Notes under the pieces: generated by a model
What the model saw: the letters and a program-made list of their open reading frames with translations, nothing else
Told to the model about the DNA's origin: nothing
The model's database searches: none
Shown here: positions 7,604 to 19,119 of the stretch, in pieces
Layout of the letters: every line of letters starts with the position of its first letter
How positions within the stretch are numbered: the stretch's first letter is position 1
Program-made: the position numbers and the translations under genes
Assembly (NCBI RefSeq): GCF_014206875.1
Contig: NZ_JACIJO010000001.1
Coordinates: forward strand, 1,116,001-1,180,000
Origin: Algoriphagus iocasae
GTDB taxonomy: Bacteria > Bacteroidota > Bacteroidia > Cytophagales > Cyclobacteriaceae
Length of the DNA stretch: 64,000 nucleotides
Direction: 5' to 3'

Positions 7604-9067
7604 ATGAGTGAGCAAACGTTAGATAAACCACAAGTACCGGAACAACTCTCGGACATATTGCTGGTACTGGATAAGGAGAAAAAGAAAATCCAGGCTGTAA
7701 AAAGCATTGACAAAAATGGGAAAATGGAAACGGTTGATCCTACAAGGAAAAACCAGAACCAGTTTATGCGGGTGGACAGACATGGCGATTTCTTTTCCAA
7801 CTTCTTCTCCAACTTTTTCAGCCAGTTGAAGAACCCCACCAACTTCTCTTTTTTCAAAGTTCCCTCACCTATTGCCATTGATACGGCGGATAAAATGCAA
7901 AAGCAGGTAAGCAGTCCAACTCCTGAAGGCGAACACCTACTAAAACAGCACGAGATCAAACCGGAAATAAAAGAGAAACAAAAACAAGAAAATCAAAATG
8001 ATATGGAAACGACACAGAAAACCCCGGAAACCAGCGAATACCGCTACAAGCTGGAACAGATTGATTGGGAAACCATGAACAATCTTGGATTAGGTAAGGA
8101 GCGCCTTGAAAAAATGAACCTCCTTGAACCTTTACTGAAAGGCTATAAGACCAACGAACTTGTACCGGTAAGCCTAAACCTTGGTACTGCGGTAACCCGA
8201 ATGGACGCCCGCTTATCCCTGCAACCCAATGATGACGGACAGGTGGTGGTTGCCATTCACGGCATCCGTAAAGAGCCAAACCTGAACTTTGAGTTTTTCG
8301 GCCATAAGTTTACCGATGAGGACAAGAAAAATCTACTCGAATCAGGAAATATGGGACGTGTGGTTAACCTGACCAATCCCAAAACAGGCGAAACACTTCC
8401 GTCCATTGTCAGCGTAGACAGGCTGACCAATGAACTGGTCGCATTACGGACGGATTTTATCAGAATCCCGGATGAGATCAAAGGGGTAAAACTGGGCGAT
8501 GCGCAAAAACAAGCCTTAATGGAAGGTAAACCGCTTTATCTGGAAGGTATGATTTCCAGGAAAGGAACCGAGTTTGCGGCTATGGTTCAGTTCAACGCGG
8601 ACAAACGCTATGTGGAGTTTCTTTTTGACAGGAACAATTCCAATCGGCAAACACAGAGCAATGTTCAAAACAATCAGCAAAACCAGCCGCAGGAAGCTCC
8701 ACGAACATTCCGGGGCAAGGAACTGGACGAAGAGCAATACAATAAGTTCAAAGCCGGTCAAACGGTGTACGTAGATGGCCTGGTGGATAAAAAGGGGCAA
8801 AAATATCAGGGATATATCACGCTGAATCAGGAAACAGGCAGAACGGAATTTTCTTTCCGAAATCCTGATAAGCTCAAAGAGCAGGCAAAACCTACCGAAC
8901 CCCACAAAACCCAAACAGCAGTCAACTCAGAGGGAAAAACCAACGAAGCTACCAAGAATATCAAAGAGCCTTTGAAGACAGCGCAACAAACCCCGAAAGA
9001 CAAAAAACAGCAGCAACAACAGGAAAAACCCAAAACACCTGCAAAGGCCAGAAGCAGAAAAATGTAG
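7604..9067 (+). CDS. DUF3945/DUF4099-type element protein
   Basis: A 487-residue protein common in CTns of this phylum and always near topB; its function is not known. The N-terminal ~110 residues are charged. The middle (residues ~145-300) carries a DUF4099-like region beginning IDWETMNNLGLGKERLEKM. Two DUF3945 repeats with the pattern K-x-L-x2-x-Q-x-x-F/L-x-x-G-x-x-x-Y-x-x-G-x-x follow near residues 290-340 and 365-410 (GKPLYLEGMISRKG and GQTVYVDGLVDKKG). The C-terminal 70 residues are low-complexity Lys/Gln/Pro. It is soluble with no signal peptide, and ends 6 bases before topB, so the two are co-transcribed. A DNA-associated accessory role is plausible but unproven. Confidence 0.85.
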   Translation: MSEQTLDKPQVPEQLSDILLVLDKEKKKIQAVKSIDKNGKMETVDPTRKNQNQFMRVDRHGDFFSNFFSNFFSQLKNPTNFSFFKVPSPIAIDTADKMQKQVSSPTPEGEHLLKQHEIKPEIKEKQKQENQNDMETTQKTPETSEYRYKLEQIDWETMNNLGLGKERLEKMNLLEPLLKGYKTNELVPVSLNLGTAVTRMDARLSLQPNDDGQVVVAIHGIRKEPNLNFEFFGHKFTDEDKKNLLESGNMGRVVNLTNPKTGETLPSIVSVDRLTNELVALRTDFIRIPDEIKGVKLGDAQKQALMEGKPLYLEGMISRKGTEFAAMVQFNADKRYVEFLFDRNNSNRQTQSNVQNNQQNQPQEAPRTFRGKELDEEQYNKFKAGQTVYVDGLVDKKGQKYQGYITLNQETGRTEFSFRNPDKLKEQAKPTEPHKTQTAVNSEGKTNEATKNIKEPLKTAQQTPKDKKQQQQQEKPKTPAKARSRKM

Positions 9068-9073
9068 TAAAGT

Positions 9074-11155
9074 ATGAAAACAGTCATTGCAGAAAAACCA
9101 AGTGTAGCAAGGGAAATAGCCAGCCTGTTGGGAGCCACCGAAAAGAAGGAAGGTCACCTGACAGGCAACGGCTATTTTGTTACCTGGGCATTCGGACACC
9201 TTGTCGGGTTGGGAATGCCCGAAGATTATGGCATAACGGGATTTGACAAAGCAGCTTTGCCGATATTGCCCCATCCGTTTTTACTGGCAGTCCGCAAGGT
9301 GAAAAAAGACAAAGGCTACACCACCGACGCAGGAGCGATAAAGCAACTGAAAATCATTGAACAGCTTTTTAACCGAAGTGATGGCATTATCGTAGCGACC
9401 GATGCCGGACGTGAGGGCGAGCTCATATTCAGATACATTTACGAGTACCTGAAATGCATCAAGCCCTTTCAGCGACTTTGGATCAGTTCCCTTACGGAAA
9501 AAGCCATTAAACAGGGTTTTGACAACCTCAAAGACGGAAAGGAGTTTGACGGACTATACCAAGCGGCACAAGGCAGAAGTCGTGCAGACTGGCTGGTAGG
9601 AATCAATGCCACGCAGGCACTCTCCATTGCGGCTGGCAATGGTGTTTATTCGCTTGGACGGGTACAGACGCCAACACTAGCTTTGATATGTAGGCGTTAC
9701 TTGGAAAACAAAAACTTTTCGGTACAGAAATACTGGCAGATACAGTTGTCGCATACCAAGGAATTCATCGAGTTTAAAAGCCTTTCCAAAAATAAGTGGG
9801 ATAACCAAAAACTGGCAGAGGACACCTTGAAATCCATAGAGAGAAACGGGAATACGGCTGCTGTCACATCCGTAGAAACCAAAAACGTTACAGAACAGCC
9901 GCCCTTGTTGTTTGACCTGACCGGCTTGCAAAAAGAAGTAAACAAAAAACTGAACCTATCTGCGGAAGAAACCCTCAAAATTGCTCAAAGTCTTTATGAG
10001 AAGAAGTTTATCACCTATCCACGTACCGGAAGCAAGTACATACCCGAAGATATGTGGACAGAGATTCCCAATCTCATAAGAGCTTTGCAGGATAGGGACA
10101 CCTGTAAACAAGCCGTTGCCAAAGTGAAATGGGGACGTTTCAATAAACGCATCGTGAATGACCTGCGCGTGACCGACCACCACGGGTTATTGACTACCGA
10201 CACAATCCCATCGGCACTGAATGCAAAGGAAAATGCGGTTTATGATATGATTGCCTTTCGACTACTCGAAGCGATTTCCGGTGCCTGCACCAAGGAGGCC
10301 ACTCATATTACTTTACAGGCATTGCATTACGATTTTACGACAAAGGGCTGCAAGGTGCTCGAACCCGGCTGGCGTTCCATCAAAGGTAACTTCACCGATG
10401 ATGATGCAGAACCTATAGAGGATCTACCGGACATAAAAGAAGGTGATGTACTCAAAATCAAACAAGCCGCAGTTTTGGAAAAGAAAACCAAGCCTCCCGT
10501 ATTATACACCGAAGCAGGGCTTTTGTCGGCTATGGAAACGGCGGGAAAGGATATCAAGAACGAGGAAGAACGGAAAGCTTTGCAGAATATCGGTATTGGC
10601 ACTCCGGCTACAAGAGCCGCAATAATCGAAACCCTGTTTACCCGCAATTATATCCAGCGGGAAAAGAAATCTTTGATTCCTACGGAAAAGGGATTGCAGG
10701 TATATGAGTTGGTCAAAGACCGGAAAATTGCAGACGTGGCCATGACCGCCGAATGGGAACTGGCACTTCAGAAAATCGAAACCAGTGAAATGAATGCCAT
10801 AGCATTCCAAAAGGAAATGGAGGCCTATACCAAATCCATCACCGGAGAACTGTTGCAAACTTCCATTGCCAAGGATAATTCACCCGAACTTGTCTGTCCG
10901 AAATGCAAAAAACAAAAACTGCTCATCCGGGATAAAATCGTGAAGTGTCCGGACGAGGCTTGCAATTGGGTCCAGTTTCGCATTGTTTGCGGCGTGCAAA
11001 TCGGCATTGTTGATATTGAAAGCCTGGTGGATAACGGCAAAACATCGCTTATCAAAGGAATGAAAAGCAAGGCGGGAAAGACGTTCGATGCCTATATCGT
11101 CTTGAACGACAAAGCTGAAAGCTCCTTTGAATTTGAGAAGCGGAAAAAGAAATAG
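9074..11155 (+). CDS. topB: DNA topoisomerase III (type IA), equivalent of CTnDOT Exc
   Basis: It relaxes and decatenates DNA through a 5'-phosphotyrosine intermediate. The TOPRIM domain opens with VIAEKPSVAREIA (residues 4-16) and has the metal-binding TDAGREGE at 109-116. The active-site tyrosine is Tyr315 in KKFITYPRTGSKY. A C-terminal zinc-ribbon-like part has the pattern CPKC...CPDEAC near residues 613-634. The 693-residue length fits element-borne TopB. In CTnDOT the homologous Exc protein is required for excision in vivo. Here it lies in the same operon as DUF3945, downstream of the Xis-like gene. A CGGCG hairpin with T-rich flank follows and may end the transcript. Confidence 0.95.
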   Translation: MKTVIAEKPSVAREIASLLGATEKKEGHLTGNGYFVTWAFGHLVGLGMPEDYGITGFDKAALPILPHPFLLAVRKVKKDKGYTTDAGAIKQLKIIEQLFNRSDGIIVATDAGREGELIFRYIYEYLKCIKPFQRLWISSLTEKAIKQGFDNLKDGKEFDGLYQAAQGRSRADWLVGINATQALSIAAGNGVYSLGRVQTPTLALICRRYLENKNFSVQKYWQIQLSHTKEFIEFKSLSKNKWDNQKLAEDTLKSIERNGNTAAVTSVETKNVTEQPPLLFDLTGLQKEVNKKLNLSAEETLKIAQSLYEKKFITYPRTGSKYIPEDMWTEIPNLIRALQDRDTCKQAVAKVKWGRFNKRIVNDLRVTDHHGLLTTDTIPSALNAKENAVYDMIAFRLLEAISGACTKEATHITLQALHYDFTTKGCKVLEPGWRSIKGNFTDDDAEPIEDLPDIKEGDVLKIKQAAVLEKKTKPPVLYTEAGLLSAMETAGKDIKNEEERKALQNIGIGTPATRAAIIETLFTRNYIQREKKSLIPTEKGLQVYELVKDRKIADVAMTAEWELALQKIETSEMNAIAFQKEMEAYTKSITGELLQTSIAKDNSPELVCPKCKKQKLLIRDKIVKCPDEACNWVQFRIVCGVQIGIVDIESLVDNGKTSLIKGMKSKAGKTFDAYIVLNDKAESSFEFEKRKKK

Positions 11156-11175
11156 TTTATATAAATCTTATTCAA

Positions 11176-11252
11176 CGGCGATAAACGCCGTTATTTTTAT
11201 TTTATATAAACAAAATATTTACGTATCTTTGTTTTGACGGCGATAAACGCCG
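11176..11252 (+). promoter_or_regulatory. abiE promoter with two identical inverted-repeat operators
   Basis: The perfect palindrome CGGCGATAAACGCCG occurs at 11176-11190 and again at 11238-11252. Between them is the -7 element TATCTTTG (11224-11231), so the second copy covers the expected start of transcription. AbiEi antitoxins are known to repress their own operon by binding inverted repeats in the promoter, which fits exactly. The first copy followed by a T-rich tract may double as the topB terminator. Confidence 0.85.
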
Positions 11253-11273
11253 CCTAAAATAAATTATGTAAAC

Positions 11274-12062
11274 ATGGCATCCAATCCTGAAAGACGACGA
11301 TTATTGGAACAGATAATACCCGAAAGTATGATTGTAACCCGTAACTGGCTTATGGAAGAGGCTTCTTTGGACAAACATGCCATAGACAACCTGGTAAAAA
11401 GCGAACAGTTGAAATTACTGTGGAAAGGGCTATATACAAGGGGGAGTATCCTGCTTTCCTGGCAAAGTATGGTCTATACCTTGCAAACCGTTATGAAAAC
11501 GGATTATGTGGTAGGTGGGCTGTCGGCTCTTGAATTAAAAGGGTTTTCGCATTACATACCCGTTTCCCAAAAAGAAACCATCCGTCTATACGGTAATGAT
11601 AAATTACCCTTATGGACGAACGAACTATCGGAAAACATAGCTTTTATACGCCATACCCGGAATGAACTTTTCTCCGGTATGGAAAGAGATATTTCCGGGA
11701 AATACACCAGTTCCGTTTCTTGGAAAGAAAGTTTCAAAGACCTGAAAATATCATGCCCGGAAAGAGCCTGCTTGGAAATGCTCAACGACGTTCCCAGAAA
11801 AATATCATTTGAACATGCAGATCAGCTCATACAAGGAATGACCTCCCTTTCCCCCCGAACCTTGCAACGATTATTGGAGGCGTGCACAAATGTCAAAGTC
11901 AAACGGCTTTTCCTTTGGTTCGCTTCAAGGCATAATTATACATGGTTTTCAAAGCTGGATACGGAACATATAGCCCTTGGGTCCGGCAACCGGGTAATTG
12001 CAAAGGAAGGAGAGCTTGATAAAACATATAAAATAACCGTACCCAAGGATTTTCAAACCTAA
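11274..12062 (+). CDS. abiEi: AbiEi-type antitoxin and transcriptional repressor (type IV toxin-antitoxin)
   Basis: A 262-residue protein with an N-terminal winged helix (residues ~1-60: IIPESMIVTRNWLMEEASL to KLLWKGLYTR). The AbiEi C-terminal antitoxin domain includes YVVGGLSALELKGFSHYIP. Family members both repress the operon and neutralise AbiEii without a stable complex. The gene is 3 bases from the toxin gene. Paired CGGCG operators lie directly upstream. The pair interrupts the backbone between topB and DUF1896, so it is cargo that may stabilise the element or abort phage infection. Confidence 0.88.
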   Translation: MASNPERRRLLEQIIPESMIVTRNWLMEEASLDKHAIDNLVKSEQLKLLWKGLYTRGSILLSWQSMVYTLQTVMKTDYVVGGLSALELKGFSHYIPVSQKETIRLYGNDKLPLWTNELSENIAFIRHTRNELFSGMERDISGKYTSSVSWKESFKDLKISCPERACLEMLNDVPRKISFEHADQLIQGMTSLSPRTLQRLLEACTNVKVKRLFLWFASRHNYTWFSKLDTEHIALGSGNRVIAKEGELDKTYKITVPKDFQT

Positions 12063-12065
12063 CAG

Positions 12066-12995
12066 ATGAAGAAAGACAGTATTTATTACCGGCAGGTCCA
12101 GTTATTGGTACGCATCCTGCCACTTTTGGACAGTGAGAAATGTTTTGCCCTGAAGGGCGGAACCGCCATCAACCTTTTTTACAGGGAACTTCCCAGACTA
12201 TCAGTTGATATTGATTTGCTCTACCTGCCCTCAGAGGGACGTGAAGAAGCACTCGCTAATATCCGTGAAGCATTATCGAGATTGAGCGAACTGATTAAGA
12301 AAACCATTCCGGGCATTCGCATACAGAACACGCACGAACAGGGGAACGCACTCCGTCTTATTCTGCAAGTGGAAGATATACGTGTCAAAGTGGAGTTGTC
12401 ACCGGTTATCCGGGGATCGGTATTCCCTGAGGTTCGCATGGAAGTTTGTGAAACCGTAGAGCGTGAATTTGGTTACGCCGAAATACAGGTAGCATCATTA
12501 CCCGATTTATACGCGGGGAAGATTGCCGCGGCATTGGACAGGCAACATCCCCGTGATTTGTTTGATGTAAAGTTTCTGCTCGAAAATGAGGGGTTTACGG
12601 AAAATCTACGAAAAACATTTCTTGTGTTCCTGATCAGCCACCAGCGACCAATGGCTGAACTGCTTGCGCCACACCGCAAAGACATACGTGAAATATATGA
12701 ATCAGATTTCGCACAAATGGCAGAGGTGGATATTTCCGTAGAAGTACTGGAACGGACAAGGGAGCAACTGGTGACCGTTATCAATAAAGAAATGACTCCA
12801 GATGAGAGGGCATTTTTGTTGTCTTTTAAAGAACGAAAACCGCAATGGGAGTTATTGGGTCTGCCCAATATGGAGGAAGTCGCTCATTTGCCATCTGTTC
12901 AGTGGAAACTGCTCAATCTCTCAAAAATGGACGAAAAGAAACACAGGCAAGCAGCCGAGAAACTGAAAGAGGTACTTTTCAATAACAAAACGTGA
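12066..12995 (+). CDS. abiEii: AbiEii-type nucleotidyltransferase toxin
   Basis: A 309-residue DNA polymerase beta-superfamily nucleotidyltransferase. The family motif I is GGTAINLFYR at residues 31-40, followed by SVDIDLLY with the two catalytic aspartates at 48 and 50. The Asp-rich HPRDLFDVKFLL (near 158-170) is the conserved motif IV of this group. AbiEii-type toxins modify the tRNA acceptor end with nucleotides and stop growth. Length and pairing with AbiEi are normal, and all catalytic residues appear intact. A terminator follows 60 bases after the stop. Confidence 0.88.
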   Translation: MKKDSIYYRQVQLLVRILPLLDSEKCFALKGGTAINLFYRELPRLSVDIDLLYLPSEGREEALANIREALSRLSELIKKTIPGIRIQNTHEQGNALRLILQVEDIRVKVELSPVIRGSVFPEVRMEVCETVEREFGYAEIQVASLPDLYAGKIAAALDRQHPRDLFDVKFLLENEGFTENLRKTFLVFLISHQRPMAELLAPHRKDIREIYESDFAQMAEVDISVEVLERTREQLVTVINKEMTPDERAFLLSFKERKPQWELLGLPNMEEVAHLPSVQWKLLNLSKMDEKKHRQAAEKLKEVLFNNKT

Positions 12996-13055
12996 TATTT
13001 TTAAAGCATCCTATTGTTGGCAGGATAATTCAAATTCTTGACAATCCCATAAATG

Positions 13056-13080
13056 CCCTCCGACATTCCGGAGGGTTTTT
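13056..13080 (+). terminator. Terminator of the abiE operon
   Basis: CCCTCCG and CGGAGGG form a perfect 7-bp stem with a 6-base loop, followed by five Ts. Confidence 0.9.
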
Positions 13081-13115
13081 GATTTTAATTACTGTCCTGT
13101 AAAAAGCAACGATAA

Positions 13116-13185
13116 GCCAAGTCCTACCCTTCAACGCCAAGCCCTGCCACTTCTATAAAAATCCCTATTTGCTGCTCTAATTTTA
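13116..13185 (+). promoter_or_regulatory. Phased GCCAN array A and promoter, upstream of DUF1896-helicase
   Basis: Boxes start at 13116 (GCCAA), 13126 (ACCCT, degenerate), 13136 (GCCAA) and 13146 (GCCAC), all 10 bp apart. A -7-like TAATTTTA is at 13178-13185, its last four bases starting 36 bp after the last box. The 35-bp core is about 77% identical to array B at 24901. The DUF1896 start follows 30 bp later. Confidence 0.65.
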
Positions 13186-13215
13186 GACTTCAAGAAAATT
13201 CTAAAGAAAATTAGT

Positions 13216-13653
13216 ATGGATACGCAGCGAAAAGACTTGTCTTATTTCAGGCTACAGCTACAAGAACTATTAAATACCAGCTTTCCCGAAAAAGCTTTTG
13301 ACACAAAATTTATAGACCAGCGTTCCTCCTGGGCTGCCAATGCCTATGAGGGCGCTTTTATGGCGGGAAATCCCATAGAACAATGCGATGAAATAGCAAA
13401 TTACATTCTTTTTGAGGGCTTGCATTTTTCCAGATTCGATACCGTTTTCCAAGTGGTCTGCAATGAGTTCGACACCAATATGGCAGATGAGGAGTTGCGA
13501 CCGTTCGCCCTGAAAATGCTCCCTATTTGTGAACCTGTTTTCGCTCGATATGAACTGACCGATGATTTCGCATACGGGTATGAGTTTGACCTGCTCTATA
13601 CCGAACTCACCGGAACCATAGCCATCTGGATAGAGGAAAATGGGCTTCAGTAA
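13216..13653 (+). CDS. DUF1896 family protein
   Basis: A 145-residue acidic, soluble protein of a family found next to the large helicase in CTns of this phylum; function unknown. Visible family features are [20 protein letters not shown] at the N-terminus, [20 protein letters not shown] near residues 34-53, and a C-terminal acidic tail ([16 protein letters not shown]). It overlaps the helicase gene by 14 bases, so the two are probably translationally coupled. A phased GCCAN promoter lies upstream. Confidence 0.85.
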   Translation: MDTQRKDLSYFRLQLQELLNTSFPEKAFDTKFIDQRSSWAANAYEGAFMAGNPIEQCDEIANYILFEGLHFSRFDTVFQVVCNEFDTNMADEELRPFALKMLPICEPVFARYELTDDFAYGYEFDLLYTELTGTIAIWIEENGLQ

Positions 13654-16600
13654 AAGGCAACATCTCCAACAGAATATTGATGCTTTACGGATTGCTTTTA
13701 AACTGGAAAAGGAGAAACGACAAGCCACCGTAGGCGAAAGACTGCTCTTGATGCAATACAGCGGATTTGGCGGTCTTAAATTCGTGCTGAACCCCATAGC
13801 AAACGAAACAGACATCAATCATTGGAGAAAAACCGAACACGATCTTTTTCCACTTACGCAGGAACTCCACCAGCTACTCAAAGAAAACTCCCAGGACGAT
13901 AAGCAATATCGCAGATATGTGGATAGTATGAAACGCTCCGTACTGACAGCTTTTTATACCCCGCCACAAGTCATTGATGCAATTTCATCAACCTTGCGTG
14001 ACAGCGGTCTGAAGATGGATAAATTTCTAGAACCCTCCGCAGGAATTGGCTCATTCATCCAGTCCTTTTCAGAAAGCCAAATCCCAAGTATTACCGCTTA
14101 TGAAAAAGATCTGCTCACCGGCAAGATTCTAAAGCAGCTATATCCCGAAAGTAATATCCGCATCAGCGGTTTTGAGGAAATACCCGAAAGGGAACAGAAT
14201 ACTTATGATGTGGTTGCCAGCAACATCCCGTTCGGCGATACTTCCGTGTTTGACCTTTCCTATTCTAGGAGTAAAGACACGGCAAAAGTACAGGCGGCCC
14301 GGAGCGTCCACAATTACTTTTTCCTGAAAGGAACGGATATGCTCCGTGAGGGTGGTGTATTAGCGTATATCACTTCACAGGGGATTCTAAATAGTCCGAA
14401 GAACGAGCCAATCCGCCGGGCATTGATGGAGAATAATAACCTGGTTTTAGCCGCTCGATTGCCCAATAACCTGTTTACCGACTATGCCGGAACAGAGGTT
14501 GGCAGCGATCTGATTATCCTCCAAAAGAACACGGCAAAGCAAAACCTGAGCGAAGTTGAAGAACGGTTTTGTCAAAGCAGGCAAACAGAATATGGCACCC
14601 CGGGTAATGCCATTTTTCAGGACAACACAAGAATTGTACATACCGACTGGAAATTAGACACTGATCCCTACGGACAGCCTGCATTAATCTACACGCATAA
14701 AGACGGTACGAATGGTATCGCTAAAGACCTCAAACAAATGCTTTCCGAAGATTTTGGAAAGCACTTGAATTTGAATTTATACAAAGAGGAACGGAACGAT
14801 CAGTCCTTTATACAAAGTCCTTTCACTCCAACGGTTAATCCTCCGGTTATCGATCCTGTCATCATTAGGCAGGAACCGAAACCCGTACCTGCTGCCTATC
14901 AAGAAAGTCCAAAAGAATTAAAACAGCTAAGCATTTTCGACCTGTTTGAAAATACAGACGAACCCGTAACAGTTGCTGCTACATCCAAAGGAACGCTACA
15001 ACCCAAAAGGCAAACCTCTAAAAAAAGAAGGGCGGCAATAGGTCGCCAGACAAACCTGTTCGGTGGAGTGATGCAACAACCACATACACCACCAAAACCT
15101 AACGGAACTGCACAAATAAACGGAAAAAAACAGGAAGCTATCGGTGACCTGTTTTCACAAATAAACGGGAATGGTCAGACTGAAAAGCAAGCCGATTCCA
15201 GCATTATTGCTGAACCTGCCCCGTATAGTGGCGAATTGCAACCCTTCCACAGAAACGATTGCCTTGTAGTGGATAAGGGATGGGTGGGTCATTTGCAGGA
15301 TGTAGATACAGCAGACGGTTCGGCTATTTTCCACCCGTTACAATTACCGCCTTTACAAAAGGCAAGAGCCGAAGCCTATATCGAAGTGCGTGATGTTTAC
15401 CAAAAGCTCTATATCAAAGAAGCGGAACAACAGCGTGAACATCAAGAAGAAAGGGAAAAGCTTAACCGCCTTTACGACGTCTTTGTCAAAAGGTGTGGCA
15501 ACCTTAATAGTGCCGAAAATATCAAGCTCATCAAAACAGACAGTTCCGGAAAGGAAATCCCTTATCTGGAGCGTGTTGTTGGCGGGGTGGTGCATAAAGC
15601 GGATATATTCCATCGTCCTGTAAGTTTCTCTACCGCAACATTAGCTACCGACAATCCTAAAGAGGCATTGGCGGCTTCGCTCAACAAATACGGAAGCGTG
15701 GATCTGGGCTATATGTCCGAAATCAGCGGTATGACCGACGATGCCTTGAAAGAAGCCCTGCATGGTCGTATTTTTTACAACCCACTCCAAAAGGAATACG
15801 AAATATCCGAACGCTGGATTGCTGGCAATGTGGTCGAAAAGGCTGGAGAGGTACACGCCTACCTCAAAAACAATCCCGATGATACGGAAGCGAAAGCAAG
15901 TCTTACCGTTCTGGAAGAAGCCCGACCAAGGCGTATCGAGTTTGAAGAGCTGGATTTTAACCTCGGTGAACGCTGGATACCCACTGGTATTTACGCCCGT
16001 TTTGCTTCGCATTTGTTTGATACGGAAGTGCTGATCCATTATTCCGATAGCACCGATGACTTTTCGCTAAAATGCGACCGGAAGAATGTGCATATATGGG
16101 ACAAATACGCCGTCAAATCGGAAAGCCGAACCTTTGACGGGATAGCCCTGCTAAAGCATGCATTGGTCAATACTACACCCGATATTACCAAGAAAATTAA
16201 GGTCGATGATAAAGAGGTCAAGGTGCGGGATATGGAAGCCATCCAAATGGCGAACACCAAGATTGACGAAATCCGAACCGCTTTTTCCGACTGGCTGCAT
16301 GCGCAAAACGATGAGTTTAAAAAGCGGCTGACAGACCAATACAACGACACCTTTAACTGTTTTGTCCGCCCAAATTACGACGGAACCCATCAGGACTTTC
16401 CGGGATTGGACCGCAAGGGATTAGGTATGCAAGACCTGTATTCCAGCCAGAAAGATACCGTCTGGATGATTAAGCTAAATGGCGGCGCCATTTGTGACCA
16501 TGAAGTAGGTGCAGGAAAAACACTGGTTATGTGTACCGCTGCACAAGAAATGAAGCGATTGGGATTGGCACACAAACCGATGATTATCGGGCTGAAGAGT

Positions 16601-19039
16601 AATGTTCACGAAATAGCCGAAGCCTACCGAACTGCCTATCCGCATGCCAAGATATTGTATCCCGGCAAGCAGGATTTTACGCCCAAGAACCGCCTGCGGA
16701 TTTTCGGGGAGATTAAAAACAACGATTGGGACTGCATAATCCTTACGCACGACCAGTTCGGAATGATACCCCAATCGCCCGAAATGCAAAAAGAGATCCT
16801 CGAAATCGAACTGGACAGTGTGGAGCGGAATCTCGATGCGCTCCAAGCCCAGGGGAATGAAGTAACTCGGGGGATGCTTGCCGGAGCAATCAAACAGAAA
16901 GAAAACCTTGAAGTCAAGCTAAAGACATTGCAATACGATATCGAAAACCGCAAAGACGATGTCGTGGATTTCAAAATGATGGGCATCGATCATCTATTCA
17001 TAGATGAAAGCCACCAGTTCAAAAACCTGATGTTCAATACCCGGCATAACCGTGTTGCCGGATTGGGCAATATGGCAGGGAGTCAAAAGGCGATGAACCT
17101 GCTCTTTGCCATCCGGACCATTCAGGACAGGAAGGATAGTGACATGGGAGCTACCTTTCTTTCCGGGACAACTATCAGTAATTCGCTGACAGAACTGTAC
17201 CTGTTGTTTAAGTACCTCCGCCCACGTGCTCTGGAAAAACAGGGCATTAACTGTTTTGATGCCTGGGCTGCCATATATGCAAGGAAAACGACGGACTATG
17301 AGTTTTCGGTAGCCAATAACATTGTGGCGAAAGAGCGTTTCCGCTACTTTATCAAAGTGCCGGAGCTGGCTCAATTCTACTCTGAAATCACGGATTACCG
17401 AACGGCAAAGGATATAGGTATTGACCGTCCCGAAAAGAACGAGGTATTGTACAATATTCCACCCACACCGGATCAGCAGGTATTTATCCAAAAGCTGATG
17501 GAATTTGCCAAAAACGGTAATGCCACTTTGCTTGGGAGGGAACCGTTATCGCAAAGGGAGGAAAAGGCAAAGATGCTCATCGCCACCGATTACGCCCGTA
17601 AGATGTCGCTGGATATGCGTATGGTAAGCGGCAGGTACGAAGACCATCCCGACAATAAGGCTTCGCATTGTGCGGTAAACATTGCCAAATATTACAACAG
17701 GTACAACACACAGAAAGGAACACAGTTCGTGTTCTCCGACCTGGGCACCTATAAGCCCGGTGAATGGAATGTGTACTCCGAGATCAAACGCAAGCTTGTG
17801 GAAGATCACGGCATACCCGCACACGAAGTTCGATTCATTCAGGAAGCCAACAATGATAAGAAACGTAAGGAACTCATTAAGGGAATGAACGAAGGTAAAA
17901 TCCGGGTGCTGTTTGGTTCTACCAGCATGCTGGGTACCGGGGTCAACGCACAGAAAAGAGCCGTTGCCGTGCATCATCTGGACACGCCGTGGAGACCGAG
18001 CGACCTTGCCCAACGGGATGGTCGGGCTATCCGCAAAGGCAATGAGATTGCCAAATTCTTCGCCGACAATAAAGTGGATGTTATCATTTATGCGGTAGAA
18101 AAATCATTGGACAGTTATAAGTTCAACCTTTTGTACAATAAACAGCTATTTATCGACCAGCTAAAATCCAACAACCTCGGCAAACGTACTATCGACGAAG
18201 GCAGTATGGATGAAAAATCGGGAATGAACTTTTCCGAATATGTAGCAATTCTTTCCGGCAATACTGACCTGCTGGACAAAGCCAAGATAGAAAAGCAGAT
18301 TGCCGGATTGGAAAGCGAAAAACAAGCCTTCAACCGCTCCAAATTCAGTTCCAAGTACAAGCTGGAAGATACTATGGCAATGCTTGAAAGCGCCGAATCC
18401 CGCTTGCAGCGGATGAGTCTTGATTGGAATAATCTACAGGAGCGGATACAAAAGCGTTCGGACGGTACTGTTGCAAACCCCGTTCTGCTGGACGGATTAT
18501 CACCCAATGCGGATATAAAACAAATTGGTGCAAAGCTCAACCAAATTGCTGACAAAGCCCGCACCGGAGGTGATTATCAGGAAATAGGCAGCTTGTATGG
18601 CTTTCAATTACTGGTCAAAACCGAAACATCTGAAAAAGAGGGGATGGATATACGGGTAAACCGCTTCTTGGTTCAGGGCGAAGGCAATATCAAATACACC
18701 TATAACAACGGTATCATCGCCAAAGACGAAAAGCTGGCCGCAATGAACTTTTTGAATGCCTTGGAAAAACTGCCCGGTTACATGGAGCAGGAACAGAAGA
18801 AAATAGCGGAACTTCAAAAAGATCTGCCAGTTCTCAAAGAAGTAGTAAACGGTACATGGGCAAAAGAAAGCAGATTAAGCGAGCTAAAAACCGAGTTGGC
18901 AGCTGTTGACCGTAAAATACAGCTATCCATTTCTCCTGAACCCAAGGAAGAGCAAAAAACGGCTGAGGTTATAGAACAAAGCCCTCTGGCAACCGTCGAT
19001 ATGGCTAACTCAAACTTGATGAGGAATGGAATTCACTGA
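13640..19039 (+). CDS. Giant N6-adenine methylase/SNF2-type helicase fusion (BmgB/DarB-like)
   Basis: An 1799-residue two-part enzyme. The methyltransferase part has the AdoMet motif [10 protein letters not shown] (130-139) and the catalytic SNIPFGD (194-200, the NPPF-type motif IV). A Gln/Pro-rich linker (about 400-530) follows. The helicase part has Walker A HEVGAGKT (954-961), Walker B DESH (1122-1125) and motif [12 protein letters not shown] (1458-1467). The C-terminus is coiled coil. Relatives are carried by most CTns and resemble phage P1 DarB, which protects incoming DNA from restriction. A role in shielding transferred DNA is likely but inferred. All motifs are intact. It is the longest gene of the window and follows DUF1896. 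Confidence 0.9.
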   Translation: MGFSKRQHLQQNIDALRIAFKLEKEKRQATVGERLLLMQYSGFGGLKFVLNPIANETDINHWRKTEHDLFPLTQELHQLLKENSQDDKQYRRYVDSMKRSVLTAFYTPPQVIDAISSTLRDSGLKMDKFLEPSAGIGSFIQSFSESQIPSITAYEKDLLTGKILKQLYPESNIRISGFEEIPEREQNTYDVVASNIPFGDTSVFDLSYSRSKDTAKVQAARSVHNYFFLKGTDMLREGGVLAYITSQGILNSPKNEPIRRALMENNNLVLAARLPNNLFTDYAGTEVGSDLIILQKNTAKQNLSEVEERFCQSRQTEYGTPGNAIFQDNTRIVHTDWKLDTDPYGQPALIYTHKDGTNGIAKDLKQMLSEDFGKHLNLNLYKEERNDQSFIQSPFTPTVNPPVIDPVIIRQEPKPVPAAYQESPKELKQLSIFDLFENTDEPVTVAATSKGTLQPKRQTSKKRRAAIGRQTNLFGGVMQQPHTPPKPNGTAQINGKKQEAIGDLFSQINGNGQTEKQADSSIIAEPAPYSGELQPFHRNDCLVVDKGWVGHLQDVDTADGSAIFHPLQLPPLQKARAEAYIEVRDVYQKLYIKEAEQQREHQEEREKLNRLYDVFVKRCGNLNSAENIKLIKTDSSGKEIPYLERVVGGVVHKADIFHRPVSFSTATLATDNPKEALAASLNKYGSVDLGYMSEISGMTDDALKEALHGRIFYNPLQKEYEISERWIAGNVVEKAGEVHAYLKNNPDDTEAKASLTVLEEARPRRIEFEELDFNLGERWIPTGIYARFASHLFDTEVLIHYSDSTDDFSLKCDRKNVHIWDKYAVKSESRTFDGIALLKHALVNTTPDITKKIKVDDKEVKVRDMEAIQMANTKIDEIRTAFSDWLHAQNDEFKKRLTDQYNDTFNCFVRPNYDGTHQDFPGLDRKGLGMQDLYSSQKDTVWMIKLNGGAICDHEVGAGKTLVMCTAAQEMKRLGLAHKPMIIGLKSNVHEIAEAYRTAYPHAKILYPGKQDFTPKNRLRIFGEIKNNDWDCIILTHDQFGMIPQSPEMQKEILEIELDSVERNLDALQAQGNEVTRGMLAGAIKQKENLEVKLKTLQYDIENRKDDVVDFKMMGIDHLFIDESHQFKNLMFNTRHNRVAGLGNMAGSQKAMNLLFAIRTIQDRKDSDMGATFLSGTTISNSLTELYLLFKYLRPRALEKQGINCFDAWAAIYARKTTDYEFSVANNIVAKERFRYFIKVPELAQFYSEITDYRTAKDIGIDRPEKNEVLYNIPPTPDQQVFIQKLMEFAKNGNATLLGREPLSQREEKAKMLIATDYARKMSLDMRMVSGRYEDHPDNKASHCAVNIAKYYNRYNTQKGTQFVFSDLGTYKPGEWNVYSEIKRKLVEDHGIPAHEVRFIQEANNDKKRKELIKGMNEGKIRVLFGSTSMLGTGVNAQKRAVAVHHLDTPWRPSDLAQRDGRAIRKGNEIAKFFADNKVDVIIYAVEKSLDSYKFNLLYNKQLFIDQLKSNNLGKRTIDEGSMDEKSGMNFSEYVAILSGNTDLLDKAKIEKQIAGLESEKQAFNRSKFSSKYKLEDTMAMLESAESRLQRMSLDWNNLQERIQKRSDGTVANPVLLDGLSPNADIKQIGAKLNQIADKARTGGDYQEIGSLYGFQLLVKTETSEKEGMDIRVNRFLVQGEGNIKYTYNNGIIAKDEKLAAMNFLNALEKLPGYMEQEQKKIAELQKDLPVLKEVVNGTWAKESRLSELKTELAAVDRKIQLSISPEPKEEQKTAEVIEQSPLATVDMANSNLMRNGIH

Positions 19040-19119
19040 TCCCGAGGGCTATAATTTCACCCGTTTTGGGGAAATTAATTTTGCAACAGGAGTTACCCAC
19101 AGTTACAGTTACACAGTTG

